Shown: positions 1 to 12,309 of the stretch, piece by piece
Layout: the number at the start of each line of letters is the position of its first letter
Numbering within the stretch: the first letter of the stretch is position 1
Assembly: GCF_000423185.1 (NCBI RefSeq)
Contig: NZ_AUHM01000001.1
Location: forward strand, 496,001-560,000
Reading direction: 5' to 3'
Length of the DNA: 64,000 nt
Source: Inquilinus limosus DSM 16000
Lineage (GTDB): Bacteria; Pseudomonadota; Alphaproteobacteria; DSM-16000; Inquilinaceae
The notes under the pieces: model-generated
The model's database searches: none
Told to the model about the DNA's origin: nothing
What the model saw: the letters and a program-made list of their open reading frames with translations, nothing else
Program-made: the position numbers and the translations under genes

Positions 1-356
1 CCAATCCCGACCACGCGCTGACCGCGATCGAGCTGGCGCAGCTGCGGCGGGGCGCCGAGATCCGTCCCGACGAGCAGCCGCTGCTGCATCCGGCCTTCGG
101 CCCGCGGCGCCATGACGTGCCCGGCGACCTCGCCCCCGCCGAGGCGGTGGCATGGATCGCCGATCGCCTTCAGGCTTCGGGCTTCCGCGCCCATGCCGTG
201 GACCTGACCCGCAGCGATTTCGGCATCCCCGTGGTCAAGGTGGTGGTGCCGGGGCTGCAGCTGGACCCTTCCGACGCGATCATGCCGCGGCTGTCGGGAT
301 GCTTTTCCGGCACCGCGGAGGCCGATCAGGCCCTCTCCCGACAGCCGCTGCATTGA
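1..356 (+). CDS. YcaO-domain protein, C-terminal fragment (5' end outside window)
   Basis: An open frame enters from the left edge (codons in phase with base 3) and stops at 354-356, giving about 117 residues. The segment GIPVVKVVVPGLQLDPSDA matches the C-terminal part of YcaO proteins, which use ATP to activate amide bonds in azoline/thioamide natural products or to modify ribosomal protein S12. The ATP-binding part would be upstream of the window, so substrate and pathway cannot be read here. No precursor peptide or cyclodehydratase partner is visible in the adjoining DNA. Confidence 0.75.
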   Translation, partial: NPDHALTAIELAQLRRGAEIRPDEQPLLHPAFGPRRHDVPGDLAPAEAVAWIADRLQASGFRAHAVDLTRSDFGIPVVKVVVPGLQLDPSDAIMPRLSGCFSGTAEADQALSRQPLH

Positions 357-388
357 CGACGCGGGGCGGCGCCTCGCCCGCTTGGCGA

Positions 389-415
389 TCGTGTCCCTGG
401 TGATGGTGTAGCTGC
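389..415. repeat. 27-bp direct repeat, copy 1
   Basis: This 27-bp stretch recurs exactly at 1057-1083 in the same orientation. The pair brackets the VOC gene at 587-1048, so either a small segment was inserted or duplicated here, or both copies are a shared upstream element. The function is unknown. Confidence 0.85.
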
Positions 416-553
416 TGGACGGTAGCGGAGCCGCTCGCGCCGCCGCCCATCCTGGCCGCCTGACCGACCCGGCTCCGGCCGGAGATCGCGGTGATCACGC
501 CGCCGAAGCTACATCACGGGATGGACACGATCCTCCCTTCCCATGCGCGCACA

Positions 554-581
554 AACCCCACCCGCTGACGCGGGCGGGGTT
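554..581 (-). terminator. hairpin terminator after the VOC gene
   Basis: AACCCCACCCGC and GCGGGCGGGGTT pair around a TGAC loop just beyond the stop of the minus-strand VOC gene. The downstream T-run is short, and the hairpin could also serve plus-strand transcription. Confidence 0.6.
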
Positions 582-586
582 CTCTC

Positions 587-1048
587 TTAACCGTTACCGA
601 TTCCACCGAGTGGTTCTGCCAGTCCGATGAGAAGTCCTTCGGGGCCGCGGATGTAGCAGAGCCGATACGAGTCCTCGTACTGAACCACGTCGCCGACGAG
701 CTGCGCACCGTGCTTGCGGAGTCTGGTGAGTGTTTCGTCGATGTCGCTCACTGTGAACATGGCACGCAGGTAGCCGAGGGCGTTCACCGGGGCGTTGCGG
801 TGATCGGCGACGACAGACGGGGTGAGAAAACGCGAGAGCTCGAGGCGGCTGTGGCCGTCGGGAGTGACCATCATGGCGATCTCGACGCGCTGATTACCCA
901 GTCCAGTGACGCGTCCGGCCCATTCTCCTTCAATCATGGCTCGCCCCTCGAGCGTCAGGCCGAGCTCGGTGAAAAAGGAGATGGCATCATCGAGGGATTC
1001 CACCACGATGCCGATATTGTCCATTCGTAGCAATTTACTTTTAGTCAT
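587..1048 (-). CDS. VOC (glyoxalase/bleomycin-resistance fold) family protein
   Basis: The protein has 153 residues and starts MTKSKLLRMDNIGIVVE. It carries the paired beta-alpha-beta-beta-beta modules of vicinal oxygen chelate proteins, with segments such as ISFFTELGL, HSRLELSRF and YIRGPEGLLIGLAE. The family includes metal-dependent lyases, isomerases and drug-binding proteins; the substrate is unknown. The frame is open upstream to 1171, but that extension encodes the repeat at 1057-1083 and looks untranslated, so the start is placed at 1048. Base composition is less GC-rich than neighbouring genes, and 27-bp direct repeats flank it, which suggests a mobile or duplicated segment. Confidence 0.75.
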   Translation of the reverse strand: MTKSKLLRMDNIGIVVESLDDAISFFTELGLTLEGRAMIEGEWAGRVTGLGNQRVEIAMMVTPDGHSRLELSRFLTPSVVADHRNAPVNALGYLRAMFTVSDIDETLTRLRKHGAQLVGDVVQYEDSYRLCYIRGPEGLLIGLAEPLGGIGNG

Positions 1049-1056
1049 GGATTTCG

Positions 1057-1083
1057 TCGTGTCCCTGGTGATGGTGTAGCTGC
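1057..1083. repeat. 27-bp direct repeat, copy 2
   Basis: Identical to 389-415. It lies directly upstream of the VOC start on the minus strand. Confidence 0.85.
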
Positions 1084-1096
1084 AAGGCGGTGAGTT

Positions 1097-1129
1097 GTTG
1101 CCTCTCCCGCGTCCGGCGGGAGAGGCAAC
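1097..1129. repeat. REP-like palindrome (CCTCTCCC family), intergenic
   Basis: This is a perfect inverted repeat with 14-bp arms GTTGCCTCTCCCGC / GCGGGAGAGGCAAC and a 5-bp loop. The CCTCTCCC...GGGAGAGG core recurs inside two genes at 2922-3050 and 7689-7818. Confidence 0.8.
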
Positions 1130-1198
1130 GCAGGACGCTCGACATCCTGTCAGCTCCCTGCCCGAATGCATTGACGTGACCGAACCTTAATTCCCGAT

Positions 1199-4384
<3,186 letters not shown>

Positions 4385-4484
4385 GGCGGTCCCGTGTCCT
4401 TCCGCGCCCGCGGATCGCCGTGAAGACTCGGGCGCTGATCGGGCGATGATAGGACGCGGGGACGCGGCGGCAAACGCCGCGGTG

Positions 4485-5282
4485 CTAATCCGCCGTCACC
4501 GGCAGGAACCGGGCGAACGGCTCTTCCACCGTCCGCCGCAGGATGTCGCGGTAGCGGGCGTGGCAGGGGTGATCGGCCGGGATGCGGCCGAACTCCGCCG
4601 CGGCGCCCGCCGCCGCCATCGGCACCAGCGCGATCGGCGCCGCCACCGGCGTCAGCTGCGATCCGGGCCCGGCCTGCAGCGTGGTCAGGATGCCGTGCAT
4701 CTCGCCGGTGATGGTCGGCCGGCCCAGGATCGCGATCCGGTACTGCCCGTGGGTGTTGGTCACCAGGTAGATGTGGCCGGACTGGTTCGGCAGCGAGACC
4801 GAGCCGTGCTGGGTGAAGGCGGCGTCGACCCGCTCAGATTCCCGGAAGGCCAGGCGCGAGCCCGCCTCGTCCCAATGGATCTCGGTGCGGTAGGCGTAGA
4901 TCGCCCGCCGGTCGCCGAAGGACGGCCGCAGCGTCAGGTAGACGCCCTCGATCCAGGACACGGCCGGGCGGGCGTAGGAGCCGAGCTCCGCCGGCGCGAC
5001 CCCGATCGGCAGGGCCGGCGCGGCTGCGGCGGGTGCCGCCGGCCGCGGCTCCGGATGGCGCAGCCTGACGCCCAGCGCCTCCTCCAGCCGGATCAGCGTC
5101 GCCAGGGTGAAGGGACGGCGCCCGGACAGCGCCTTTTCCAACGTCGACAGGCTGATCTTCGCCTGGTCGGCCAGGAACTGGCGGGAGATGCGGCGGCGCG
5201 CCAGCTCCTCCCGCACCAGCCCAGCGACGGCGTGGCTCTGCTCCTCCGACAGCTCGTGCTCGGCTGGGTGCGTGCCCCCCAC
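4485..5282 (-). CDS. Cro/CI-type helix-turn-helix regulator with C-terminal sensor-like domain
   Basis: The protein has 265 residues. Residues about 10-70 form an HTH (QFLADQAKISLSTLEKALSGRRPFTLATLIRLEEALG). An Ala/Pro linker follows, then a beta-rich C-terminal domain (IYAYRTEIHWDEA, NTHGQYRIAILG) of unknown ligand. The frame is open to 5339, but the GTG at 5282 has an AGGAGG ribosome-binding site a few bases upstream and is preferred. It is divergent from the sortase-target gene with about 180 bp between, so local control is possible but not shown. Confidence 0.75.
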   Translation of the reverse strand: MGGTHPAEHELSEEQSHAVAGLVREELARRRISRQFLADQAKISLSTLEKALSGRRPFTLATLIRLEEALGVRLRHPEPRPAAPAAAAPALPIGVAPAELGSYARPAVSWIEGVYLTLRPSFGDRRAIYAYRTEIHWDEAGSRLAFRESERVDAAFTQHGSVSLPNQSGHIYLVTNTHGQYRIAILGRPTITGEMHGILTTLQAGPGSQLTPVAAPIALVPMAAAGAAAEFGRIPADHPCHARYRDILRRTVEEPFARFLPVTAD

Positions 5283-5460
5283 CAAGGCGCCCTCCTGCGC
5301 ACAGATCCGCACCGATCCGCACAGGCCGGTGCGCAGCAAGACCTATCGCGGCCGCCGCCTGCCGAACAAGCCGGATCATCACCGTGGCCGGACAGATCCC
5401 CTCGGACCGACAAGAAACCAGGGCCGGACGGACGCCGGCCGAGGTCTACGGAGGGTTCGA

Positions 5461-7661
5461 TGACATTCATGATACGGGGGGCGCCGCTCCTGCTGCTGTC
5501 GCTGCTGCTGGCCGTTCTGGCCCTGGCCGCCACCGGCCGCGCCGCCCGGGCCGACACCGGCCCGGCGCTGGTGACGCCCGGCGAGATGCAGTCCGGCGCG
5601 CTGCTGTTCCGCGCCAATGAGAAGGGCCGCTATGTCGAGGCGCCGCGGCTCGGCACCGATGTCGACCTCACGGTCAGCGGGCCGACGGCGCGGGCCCGGG
5701 TCACCCAGGTGTTCCAGAACCCGACCGACCGGTGGGTCGAGGCCGTCTATGTCTATCCGCTGCCGGAAGACGGCGCGGTGGACACGCTGAAGATGGTGGT
5801 CGGCGACCGCGTCATCACCGGCGACATAGTCCCCCGCGAGGAGGCGCGCCGCACCTATGAGGCGGCGAAGCAGGCCGGGCAGACGGCGGGGCTGGTGGAG
5901 CAGGAGCGGCCGAACCTGTTCACCACTTCGGTCGCCAATGTCGGCCCGGGCGAGACCGTGCTGATCCAGATCGAGTATCAGGAGAGCGTGCGCCAGTCCG
6001 GCGACCGCTTCTCGCTGCGCGTGCCGCTGGTGGTGGCGCCGCGCTATAACCCGGCGCCGGTGGCGCAGTCGGTCGACTTCGCACCCGGCGAGGGCGGCTG
6101 GGGCCGGACGACCGCGGACCCGGTGCCGGACCGCGACCGCATCACCCCGCCGGTGCAGGACCCGCGCGAACACGCCCCGGTCAACCCGGTGACGTTGACG
6201 GTCAGGCTGCAGGCCGGCTTCCCGCTGGGCGAGGTGGTCAGCACCAACCATGCCGCCGACATCGAGGCGCAGGGGCCGGACAGCCGCGTGATCACGATGA
6301 AGGGTCCGGTCCCGGCCAACCGCGACTTCGAGCTGAGCTGGACGCCGGGGGCCGGCGCCGCGCCCTCGGTCGGGCTGTTCCGCGAGAGGGTGGCCGGCGA
6401 GGACTACGTCCTGGCCTTCGTCACCCCGCCTGCCCTGCAGCAGGCCGAGGACAAGCGGCCGCGCGACGTGGTCTTCGTGATCGACAATTCCGGTTCGATG
6501 GGCGGAGCCTCGATGGACCAGGCCAAGGCCAGCCTGCTCTACGCCCTCGGCCGCCTGTCGCCGGCCGACCGCTTCAACGTGGTGCGCTTCGACGACACGC
6601 TGGACGTGCTGTTCCCCGATGTGGTGCCGGCCGATGCCGAGCATCTCGGCGAGGCGAAGGCCTTCGTTTCCGCGCTCGAGGCGTCGGGCGGGACCGAGAT
6701 GGTGCCGGCGATGAAGGCGGCGCTGACGGACCGTGGCACCGAGGGTGCGCCGCGGCTGCGCCAGGTGGTGTTCCTGACCGACGGCGCCATCGGCAACGAG
6801 CAGCAGCTGTTCGACACCATCGCCGCGATGCGCGGCCGGTCACGGGTGTTCATGGTCGGCATCGGCTCCGCCCCCAACACCTTCCTGATGAGCCGCGCCG
6901 CCGAGCTCGGCCGCGGCACCTTCACCCAGATCGGCGCGCCCGAGCAGGTGGAGGAGCGGATGCGCAGCCTGTTCGAGAAGCTGGAGAGCCCGGTCGTCAC
7001 CAACCTCTCGGCCCGCTTCTCGGCCGGCGGGGCGGATGCGACGCCGGAAACGCTGCCCGACCTGTATCGCGGCGAGCCGGTGGTGCTGGCGGCGAAGCTG
7101 GCCTCGCTGTCCGGCACGATCGAGGTCAAGGGCATGATCGGCGACCGACCCTGGATCGTCACCCTGCCGGTGGCGCAGGCGGCCGAAGGCCAGGGGCTGT
7201 CCAAGCTGTGGGCCCGGCGCCGGATCGCCGATGCCGAGGTGGCGCAGACGCTGGGCCAGATCACGCCGGAGCAGGCCGACCAGCGCATCCTGTCGCTGGC
7301 GCTGCAGCACCATCTGGTGACGCGGCTGACCAGCCTCGTTGCGGTCGACAGGACGCCGCGCCGGCCGGAGGGGACGACGCTGAGCCGCGCCGACATCCCG
7401 CTGAACCTCCCCGCCGGCTGGGATTTCGACAAGGTGTTCGGCGCCACGCCCAAGCCGGAGTTCCGCGAGGCCGGCCTGCTGCTGCCCGCCGCCGCCCGCT
7501 CCGACGCCCCGGCCGCCGCGGACAAGCCGCAGCCGATCGACGACGTGGTGCTGCCGCAGACCGCGACCGACGCCGAGCTGCGGATCATCGCCGGTCTTCT
7601 GCTGCTGCTCGCCGGCCTCGGCCTGGCGCTGGCCCGCCGGACGGGCGGGAGGGCCGCATGA
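5461..7661 (+). CDS. VIT/vWA surface protein, sortase substrate (marine proteobacterial sortase target family)
   Basis: The protein has 733 residues, starting at ATG 5461 after a GGAGG site. An N-terminal hydrophobic signal segment is followed by a VIT domain (about 40-180; PLPEDGAVDTLKM, EQERPNLFTTSVANVGPGE). Next is a von Willebrand factor A domain with the MIDAS motif DNSGSMGGASM near residue 340. The C-terminus has LPQTAT, a hydrophobic stretch and an Arg-containing tail, the layout of a sortase sorting signal. The stop overlaps the start of the sortase gene (ATGA). The protein is probably anchored at the envelope by that dedicated enzyme; its biological role is unknown. Confidence 0.9.
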
Positions 7662-8458
7662 GCCTCTTAACTGGATGGGCCGGAGCCGCCCCCTCACCCG
7701 AGATCGCTGACGCGATTTCGACCTCTCCCCGAGGAGAGGTGAATGGAGCGGCTCCCCTTCCCTCTCCCCGGGGAGAGGGAGGGGCCCGACGCCGCGGGCG
7801 GCGGGAGGGTGAGGGGGAACGGACCGCGCCGCAGTCGCGGCTGCGGATGGCCGCCGCCCTCCTCCTGACCCTGGCCGGCCTGGTGCTGGCCGGCCAGGGC
7901 GCCTGGATCCATGCGAAGGCGATGCTGGCGCAGGTCCTCCTGGACCGCGCCTTCGCCGAGACGCTGGCGACAGGCCGCTCGGTGAAGCCCTGGCCCTGGG
8001 CCGACACCTGGCCGGTGGCGCGGATCGAGCTGCCGCGGCTGGGCGAGAGCGCGATCGCCCTGGCCGGCGCCAGCGGCCAGGCGCTGGCTTTCGGCCCCGG
8101 CCATGTCCAGGACACGCCGGAGGCCGGCGATCCCGGCACCGCGGTCTACGCCGCCCATCGCGACACCCATTTCCGGGTCCTGCGCGACGTCAAGCCGGGC
8201 GACAAGATCGCCGTCACCCGCCGCGACGGGCGCCGCGTCATCTTCCGGGTGACCGGCACCCGGGTCGTCACCTGGGACGTCTCCGGCATCGACCCGCGGG
8301 CGCCGGGCCGCAACCTGGTCCTGGCCACCTGCTGGCCCTTCGACGCCACCACCCGCGGCCCCTACCGCTACTTGGTGGAGGCGGAGGAGGTCCGGCCGGC
8401 GCAGACCGGCCCGGCGGGCGCGTTGGTCGCCGATGCGGCTACAGCCCCGCGACGGTGA
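7658..8458 (+). CDS. class GN sortase
   Basis: The protein has 266 residues and starts by ATGA overlap with its substrate gene. Catalytic His (YAAHRDTHF, about residue 167), Cys (LATCWPF, about 225) and Arg (GPYRYLV, about 237) are present, with one N-terminal membrane segment (MAAALLLTLAGLVLAGQGAW). Class GN sortases cleave an LPxTx motif in a single partner protein encoded beside them, here the LPQTAT protein. Residues about 11-54 are encoded by a REP-like element, so the cytoplasmic N-terminus is an unusual, probably recent extension. An alternative start after the element cannot be excluded. Confidence 0.9.
   Translation: MSLLTGWAGAAPSPEIADAISTSPRGEVNGAAPLPSPRGEGGARRRGRREGEGERTAPQSRLRMAAALLLTLAGLVLAGQGAWIHAKAMLAQVLLDRAFAETLATGRSVKPWPWADTWPVARIELPRLGESAIALAGASGQALAFGPGHVQDTPEAGDPGTAVYAAHRDTHFRVLRDVKPGDKIAVTRRDGRRVIFRVTGTRVVTWDVSGIDPRAPGRNLVLATCWPFDATTRGPYRYLVEAEEVRPAQTGPAGALVADAATAPRR
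7689..7818. repeat. REP-like palindromic element in the sortase N-terminus
   Basis: The outer arms CCCCCTCACCC (7689-7699) and GGGTGAGGGGG (7807-7817) are perfect complements and enclose two smaller CCTCTCCC-type hairpins. The element is open in the sortase frame. Confidence 0.8.
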
Positions 8459-9164
8459 GGGCGTTGCCGAGCGCGGCGAAGGCGGCGGTGTTGTCGAAGA
8501 TGCACCAGGCCGGAACGCCCTCCGCCCGGTGCGCCTGCAGCCGCCGCCGCATCCCGGCCAGCACGCTGTCGTCATAATCGGAATAGTAGATCCGCGGCGA
8601 GCCGTGCAGCCGGTAGTAGACCAGCCCGCCCCAGCCGCCCGGTTCCCCTGCCCCCGGCGCGCGGACCGGATCGGCGGCGACGCGGGCGACCCGCAGCGCT
8701 CTGAGCAGCCCCTCCGCCTCCGGCCCGAACCAGCCGGCATGGCGCGGCTCGCAGGCGGCCGGCGCATCGATCCGGCGGCGCAGCTCGGCGAAGAACGCCT
8801 CCACCGCCTCGGCCTCGAAGGCCAGGCTCGGCGGCAGCTGCACCAGCAGCACCCCGAGCTTCGGCCCCAGCCCCGCCACCTCGCCGGCGAAGCGGTCCAG
8901 CAGGTCGCCGCAATCCTCCAGGCGCCGCCCCTGCGTGACGGTCCGCGGCAGCTTCACCGCGAAGCGGAAATCCGCTGGCACGCTGGCCGCCCAGCGCTCA
9001 TAGGTCTCGCGGCGATGCGGGCGGTAGAAGGAGGTGTTGATCTCGGCCGCGTTCAGCCGCTGCGCATAGCGCCGGAGATGCGTGCCTTCGGCCGGGAACC
9101 GGTCGGCATAGCGCGACGGCACGCTCCAGCCGGCGGTGCCTATATAGGTCGGGGCGTCGGTCAT
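8439..9164 (-). CDS. DUF72 family protein
   Basis: The protein has 241 residues. The N-terminus TYIGTAGWSVPSRYADRFP, the NAAEINTSFYRPH segment and the WCIFDNTAAFAALGNAL ending are typical of DUF72 (YecE-like) proteins, which adopt a TIM-barrel fold and lack an agreed function. The start at ATG 9164 fits the conserved family start. Its stop overlaps the end of the convergent sortase gene by 20 bp. Confidence 0.85.
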   Translation of the reverse strand: MTDAPTYIGTAGWSVPSRYADRFPAEGTHLRRYAQRLNAAEINTSFYRPHRRETYERWAASVPADFRFAVKLPRTVTQGRRLEDCGDLLDRFAGEVAGLGPKLGVLLVQLPPSLAFEAEAVEAFFAELRRRIDAPAACEPRHAGWFGPEAEGLLRALRVARVAADPVRAPGAGEPGGWGGLVYYRLHGSPRIYYSDYDDSVLAGMRRRLQAHRAEGVPAWCIFDNTAAFAALGNALTVAGL

Positions 9165-9237
9165 CCTGCAGACAACACCGCGGCGGGGATTTCCGTCGAC
9201 GTGGTGTAGAGTGCCGCCAGCGCAGGGAGACGACGGT

Positions 9238-11088
9238 TTGGCGACGGAGCTGGAGATCACGACGGATCGGCGCGCCGCGTCCGCCCGGCGCCGCACCATC
9301 CCGCTGTCCGGCACGCTGGCCGCGGTGATGGCCGGGCTGGTGGCGCTGACCGCGATCGACGTGCTGGCCGTGTTCTGGTTCATGACCGCCGGCACCACGC
9401 GCGACCTGCTGGCCCGGGCGGCGCAGCTCGGGCTCGACTCGCTCCAGACGCGGATCGCCGACCGCTTCACCCCGGTCGAAGACCAGCTGGCCTTCCTGGC
9501 GCGGGAGATCGCGGCCGGGCGTACGGATGACGGCGCCGCGCTGGACCGGCTGATGACCGGCGCGCTGGCCGGGACGCCGCAGGTCCGCGTTCTGTCCCTG
9601 ACCACGCCGGACGGCGCGATCCGCGGCGTCACCCAGGGCCCGAAGGGTGTCTTCGCCTTCACCGACGCGATCCACACCGACGAGGAGCGGCGGGAGATCG
9701 AGGAGGCCCGCGGCCGCGACGACGCCGTCTGGGGCCCGGTCTATTTCGTGCCGGCGGAGCCGATGCGCACCTCGGTGGCCAATCTGCGCCGGCCGGTCCA
9801 TGCCGACGGCCGCTTCGTCGGGGTGCTCAGCGCCACGATCACGGTCGACGCCCTGTCGGACCATCTGCGGACGCAGGCCAAGCCCGGCACCACGCCCTTC
9901 ATCCTCTATGGCCGCGACCGGGTGCTGGCGCATCCCAATATGGCGGTGAACCGCCCGGCCCTGTCGCGCGAGCACCCCCTGCCCCTGCTGGGCGAGGTCG
10001 GCGACCCGTTCCTGGCGGCGCTGTGGGCCGAAGGCCGGCCCGAGACCGTCGGCGAGGCCGATCTGGAGGCCCGTGTGGTCCGCCTGGGCAACGACGGCCG
10101 CGTCATCCTGACCCGCACCGTCACAGGCTATGCCCCGGCACCGCTGATCGTCGGCGTCGAGGTCCCGGTCGAAGTCCTCGACAAGCCGACCGACGACCTG
10201 CTGCGTGCCGCCCTGGCCGGGCTCGCCGTGCTGCTGATCGCCATCCTGGTCGCGATCGCCGTCAGCCGCGCCATTGCCCGCCCGGTCGGCGCCATGGCGC
10301 GGGAGGTGCGGGCCGTCGGCTCGCTCGATTTCTCCTCCTTGCGCCCCCTGCCCGGCAGCCTGTTCTCGGAGCTGGACGAGCAGGCCCGCGCCTACAACAC
10401 CATGCTGACCGGGCTGCGCTGGCTCGAGACCTATGTGCCGAAGGCGCTGGTGCGGCGCCTGCTGCGCAGCGGCGGCGCCGTGCCGTCGGCGGAGCGGATG
10501 GTGACGGTGATGTTCACCGACATCGTCGACTTCACCGCCGCGGCCGAGCGGATGCCGGCGGCCGAGGTCGCGGCCATGCTGAACGCGCATTTCGACCTGC
10601 TGGGCCGTTGCGTCGAGGCCGAGGGCGGCACCATCGACAAGTTCATCGGCGACTGCGTCATGGCTTTCTGGGGCGCACCGGACGACCAGCCGGACCATGC
10701 CGACCGCGCCCTGCGCGCCGCCCGCGCCATCGCCGCGGCGGTGGCGGCGGACAACGCCGCCCGGCGCAGCCGTGGCCTGGCCCCGCTGCGCGTCCGCATC
10801 GGCCTGCACAGCGGCCCGGTGGTGGCCGGCAATATCGGCATGAGCGGCCGGTCGGGCTACACCATCGTCGGCGACGCGGTGAATCTCGGCAACCGGCTGG
10901 AGCAACTGGGCAAGGCCGTGGCCCCGGCGGACGAGATCGTGGTGCTGGTCAGCGGCGAGACCGTCGATCGGATGGCCGGCGACCGCTCCGGCCTGCGCGG
11001 CCTCGGCCCCCAGGCTGTTCCAGGACGCCGGACCACGATCGAGATCTTCCGGCTGGTGGCTCCGCCCAGCCGTCCTGGAGGCGCATGA
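9238..11088 (+). CDS. membrane-bound class III adenylate/guanylate cyclase with periplasmic sensor
   Basis: The protein has about 616 residues. A membrane segment near 25-50, a periplasmic Cache-like domain (about 55-310), a second membrane segment (LLRAALAGLAVLLIAILVAI) and a HAMP-like linker precede a class III cyclase domain from about 420. Metal-binding Asp residues lie in FTDIVDF and IGDCVMAFWG, and the GRSGYTIVGDAVNLGNRLE segment carries base/ribose contacts. The Lys in TIDKFIGD favours ATP. The TTG at 9238 is preferred because AGGGAGA lies 8 bp upstream; a GTG at 9211 is the alternative. The stop overlaps the next gene. Confidence 0.85.
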   Translation: MATELEITTDRRAASARRRTIPLSGTLAAVMAGLVALTAIDVLAVFWFMTAGTTRDLLARAAQLGLDSLQTRIADRFTPVEDQLAFLAREIAAGRTDDGAALDRLMTGALAGTPQVRVLSLTTPDGAIRGVTQGPKGVFAFTDAIHTDEERREIEEARGRDDAVWGPVYFVPAEPMRTSVANLRRPVHADGRFVGVLSATITVDALSDHLRTQAKPGTTPFILYGRDRVLAHPNMAVNRPALSREHPLPLLGEVGDPFLAALWAEGRPETVGEADLEARVVRLGNDGRVILTRTVTGYAPAPLIVGVEVPVEVLDKPTDDLLRAALAGLAVLLIAILVAIAVSRAIARPVGAMAREVRAVGSLDFSSLRPLPGSLFSELDEQARAYNTMLTGLRWLETYVPKALVRRLLRSGGAVPSAERMVTVMFTDIVDFTAAAERMPAAEVAAMLNAHFDLLGRCVEAEGGTIDKFIGDCVMAFWGAPDDQPDHADRALRAARAIAAAVAADNAARRSRGLAPLRVRIGLHSGPVVAGNIGMSGRSGYTIVGDAVNLGNRLEQLGKAVAPADEIVVLVSGETVDRMAGDRSGLRGLGPQAVPGRRTTIEIFRLVAPPSRPGGA

Positions 11089-11483
11089 TGCTGGATCACG
11101 TCTCGATCACCGTCTCCGACCTCGCCGCGGCCGAGCGTTTCTACGACGCGGTGCTGGCGGCGCTCGGCGTGGCCAAGGTCGGCGTCCTTCCCGCCGAGGC
11201 CTGGATCGGCTATGGCGAGCGCAGCGACGCCGATCATCCGGAGCGCAGCTACCTGTCGATCCGCCTCGGCCCGGAGCCGGAGGACGCGCCGCGCCGCCAC
11301 TGGTGCTTCAAGGCGCCGAGCCGGGCGGCGGTGGACGCGTTCTGGCGGGCCGGCCTGGCCCATGGCGGCCGCGACAACGGCGCCCCGGGCCTGCGGCCGG
11401 AATACCACCCCAGCTACTACGCCGCCTTCCTGCTCGACCCCGACGGCAACCGGATCGAGGCGGTGTGCCATCACGCCGGATGA
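11088..11483 (+). CDS. VOC family protein (glyoxalase-like)
   Basis: The protein has about 131 residues: MLDHVSITVSDLAAAERFYD at the N-terminus and FLLDPDGNRIEAVCH at the C-terminus, the usual ends of single-module VOC proteins. It starts inside ATGATG overlapping the cyclase stop with GGAGG 6 bp upstream, so it is probably co-translated with the cyclase. Its end overlaps the convergent GNAT gene by 13 bp. The substrate is unknown. Confidence 0.85.
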   Translation: MLDHVSITVSDLAAAERFYDAVLAALGVAKVGVLPAEAWIGYGERSDADHPERSYLSIRLGPEPEDAPRRHWCFKAPSRAAVDAFWRAGLAHGGRDNGAPGLRPEYHPSYYAAFLLDPDGNRIEAVCHHAG

Positions 11484-12274
11484 CCGCCGGTCCCTGCTAG
11501 GCCGGCGCCCGTGGGTGTGTGAACGAAATGAGTCGTGGTCAGGAAGCGCCTCAGGCCGACGGCTTCTGCCAGGCGGATCGACGGCTCGTTCCCCTCATGC
11601 ACCTGATAGCGCGGAACCCGGCGATGCCGAGCAAGCTCGGCCAGGGCCGCGCGGACCACGCGTGTCGCATGGCCCTGCCGGCGGAACTCCGGCGGCGTGC
11701 AGACGCCCCCGACCTCCCACACGTTGCCGTGGTTCCGGAACGCGAAACATGCGGCCAGCACTCGTCCGCCTTGTTCCAGCACCGAGGCGAAGGCCCGGCT
11801 GGAGTCGAGCAGCGGCCGCAGCCAGTCCCGGGCATGACCCTGAGCCTCGAAGAGACCGAGCGTCGCTTCGTCGGGCCGGGTCGTGATCCGGACCTCCCGG
11901 TCCGGGCCGAACGCCGCCTCGGCCGTGAAGGACAGGAAGCTCGTTGCCCGCCGCAGCGGATACGCCGCTTCGACCACGGCCCGGTCGGCGTCGTTCATCA
12001 GCTTGAACACCAGGCCGGCGCCGCGAGGCACATGCCGCAGCAGATCGACCGTCAGGCCGGGATGATCGCTCGAGATCAGCGCCATGAGCTCCGCCTCCGG
12101 ATAGGCTTGGCGGTCATAGGCGCTCGCGGCGGTCCTCAGCAGCACAAGCGTCGCCGTTCCCGCCACACTCCGCACCTGATACGCGTGCGTCGCCTCCGGA
12201 AACGCCTCCAGATGCTTCAGCAGCACGATGTTGCGCAGCGTATCGCGCGCCAGAATCTCGATCACATCGTCCAT
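11471..12274 (-). CDS. GNAT family N-acetyltransferase
   Basis: The protein has 267 residues. The acetyl-CoA-binding segment is seen as VGGVCTPPEFRRQGHATRVV followed by YQVHEGNEPSIRLAEAVGLR, the standard GNAT motif A/B arrangement in the C-terminal half. The N-terminal 130 residues form a separate domain common in FR47-like acetyltransferases. The acceptor substrate is unknown. The start is ATG 12274. Confidence 0.8.
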   Translation of the reverse strand: MDDVIEILARDTLRNIVLLKHLEAFPEATHAYQVRSVAGTATLVLLRTAASAYDRQAYPEAELMALISSDHPGLTVDLLRHVPRGAGLVFKLMNDADRAVVEAAYPLRRATSFLSFTAEAAFGPDREVRITTRPDEATLGLFEAQGHARDWLRPLLDSSRAFASVLEQGGRVLAACFAFRNHGNVWEVGGVCTPPEFRRQGHATRVVRAALAELARHRRVPRYQVHEGNEPSIRLAEAVGLRRFLTTTHFVHTPTGAGLAGTGGHPA

Positions 12275-12309
12275 GATGATCCGACATCTTCCACCGAGAG
12301 CCCTCAGCC

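Noticed and set aside
8998-10905. 635-codon minus-strand frame opposite the cyclase gene
   Set aside because: No domain match and shadow composition; the plus strand encodes clear cyclase motifs.
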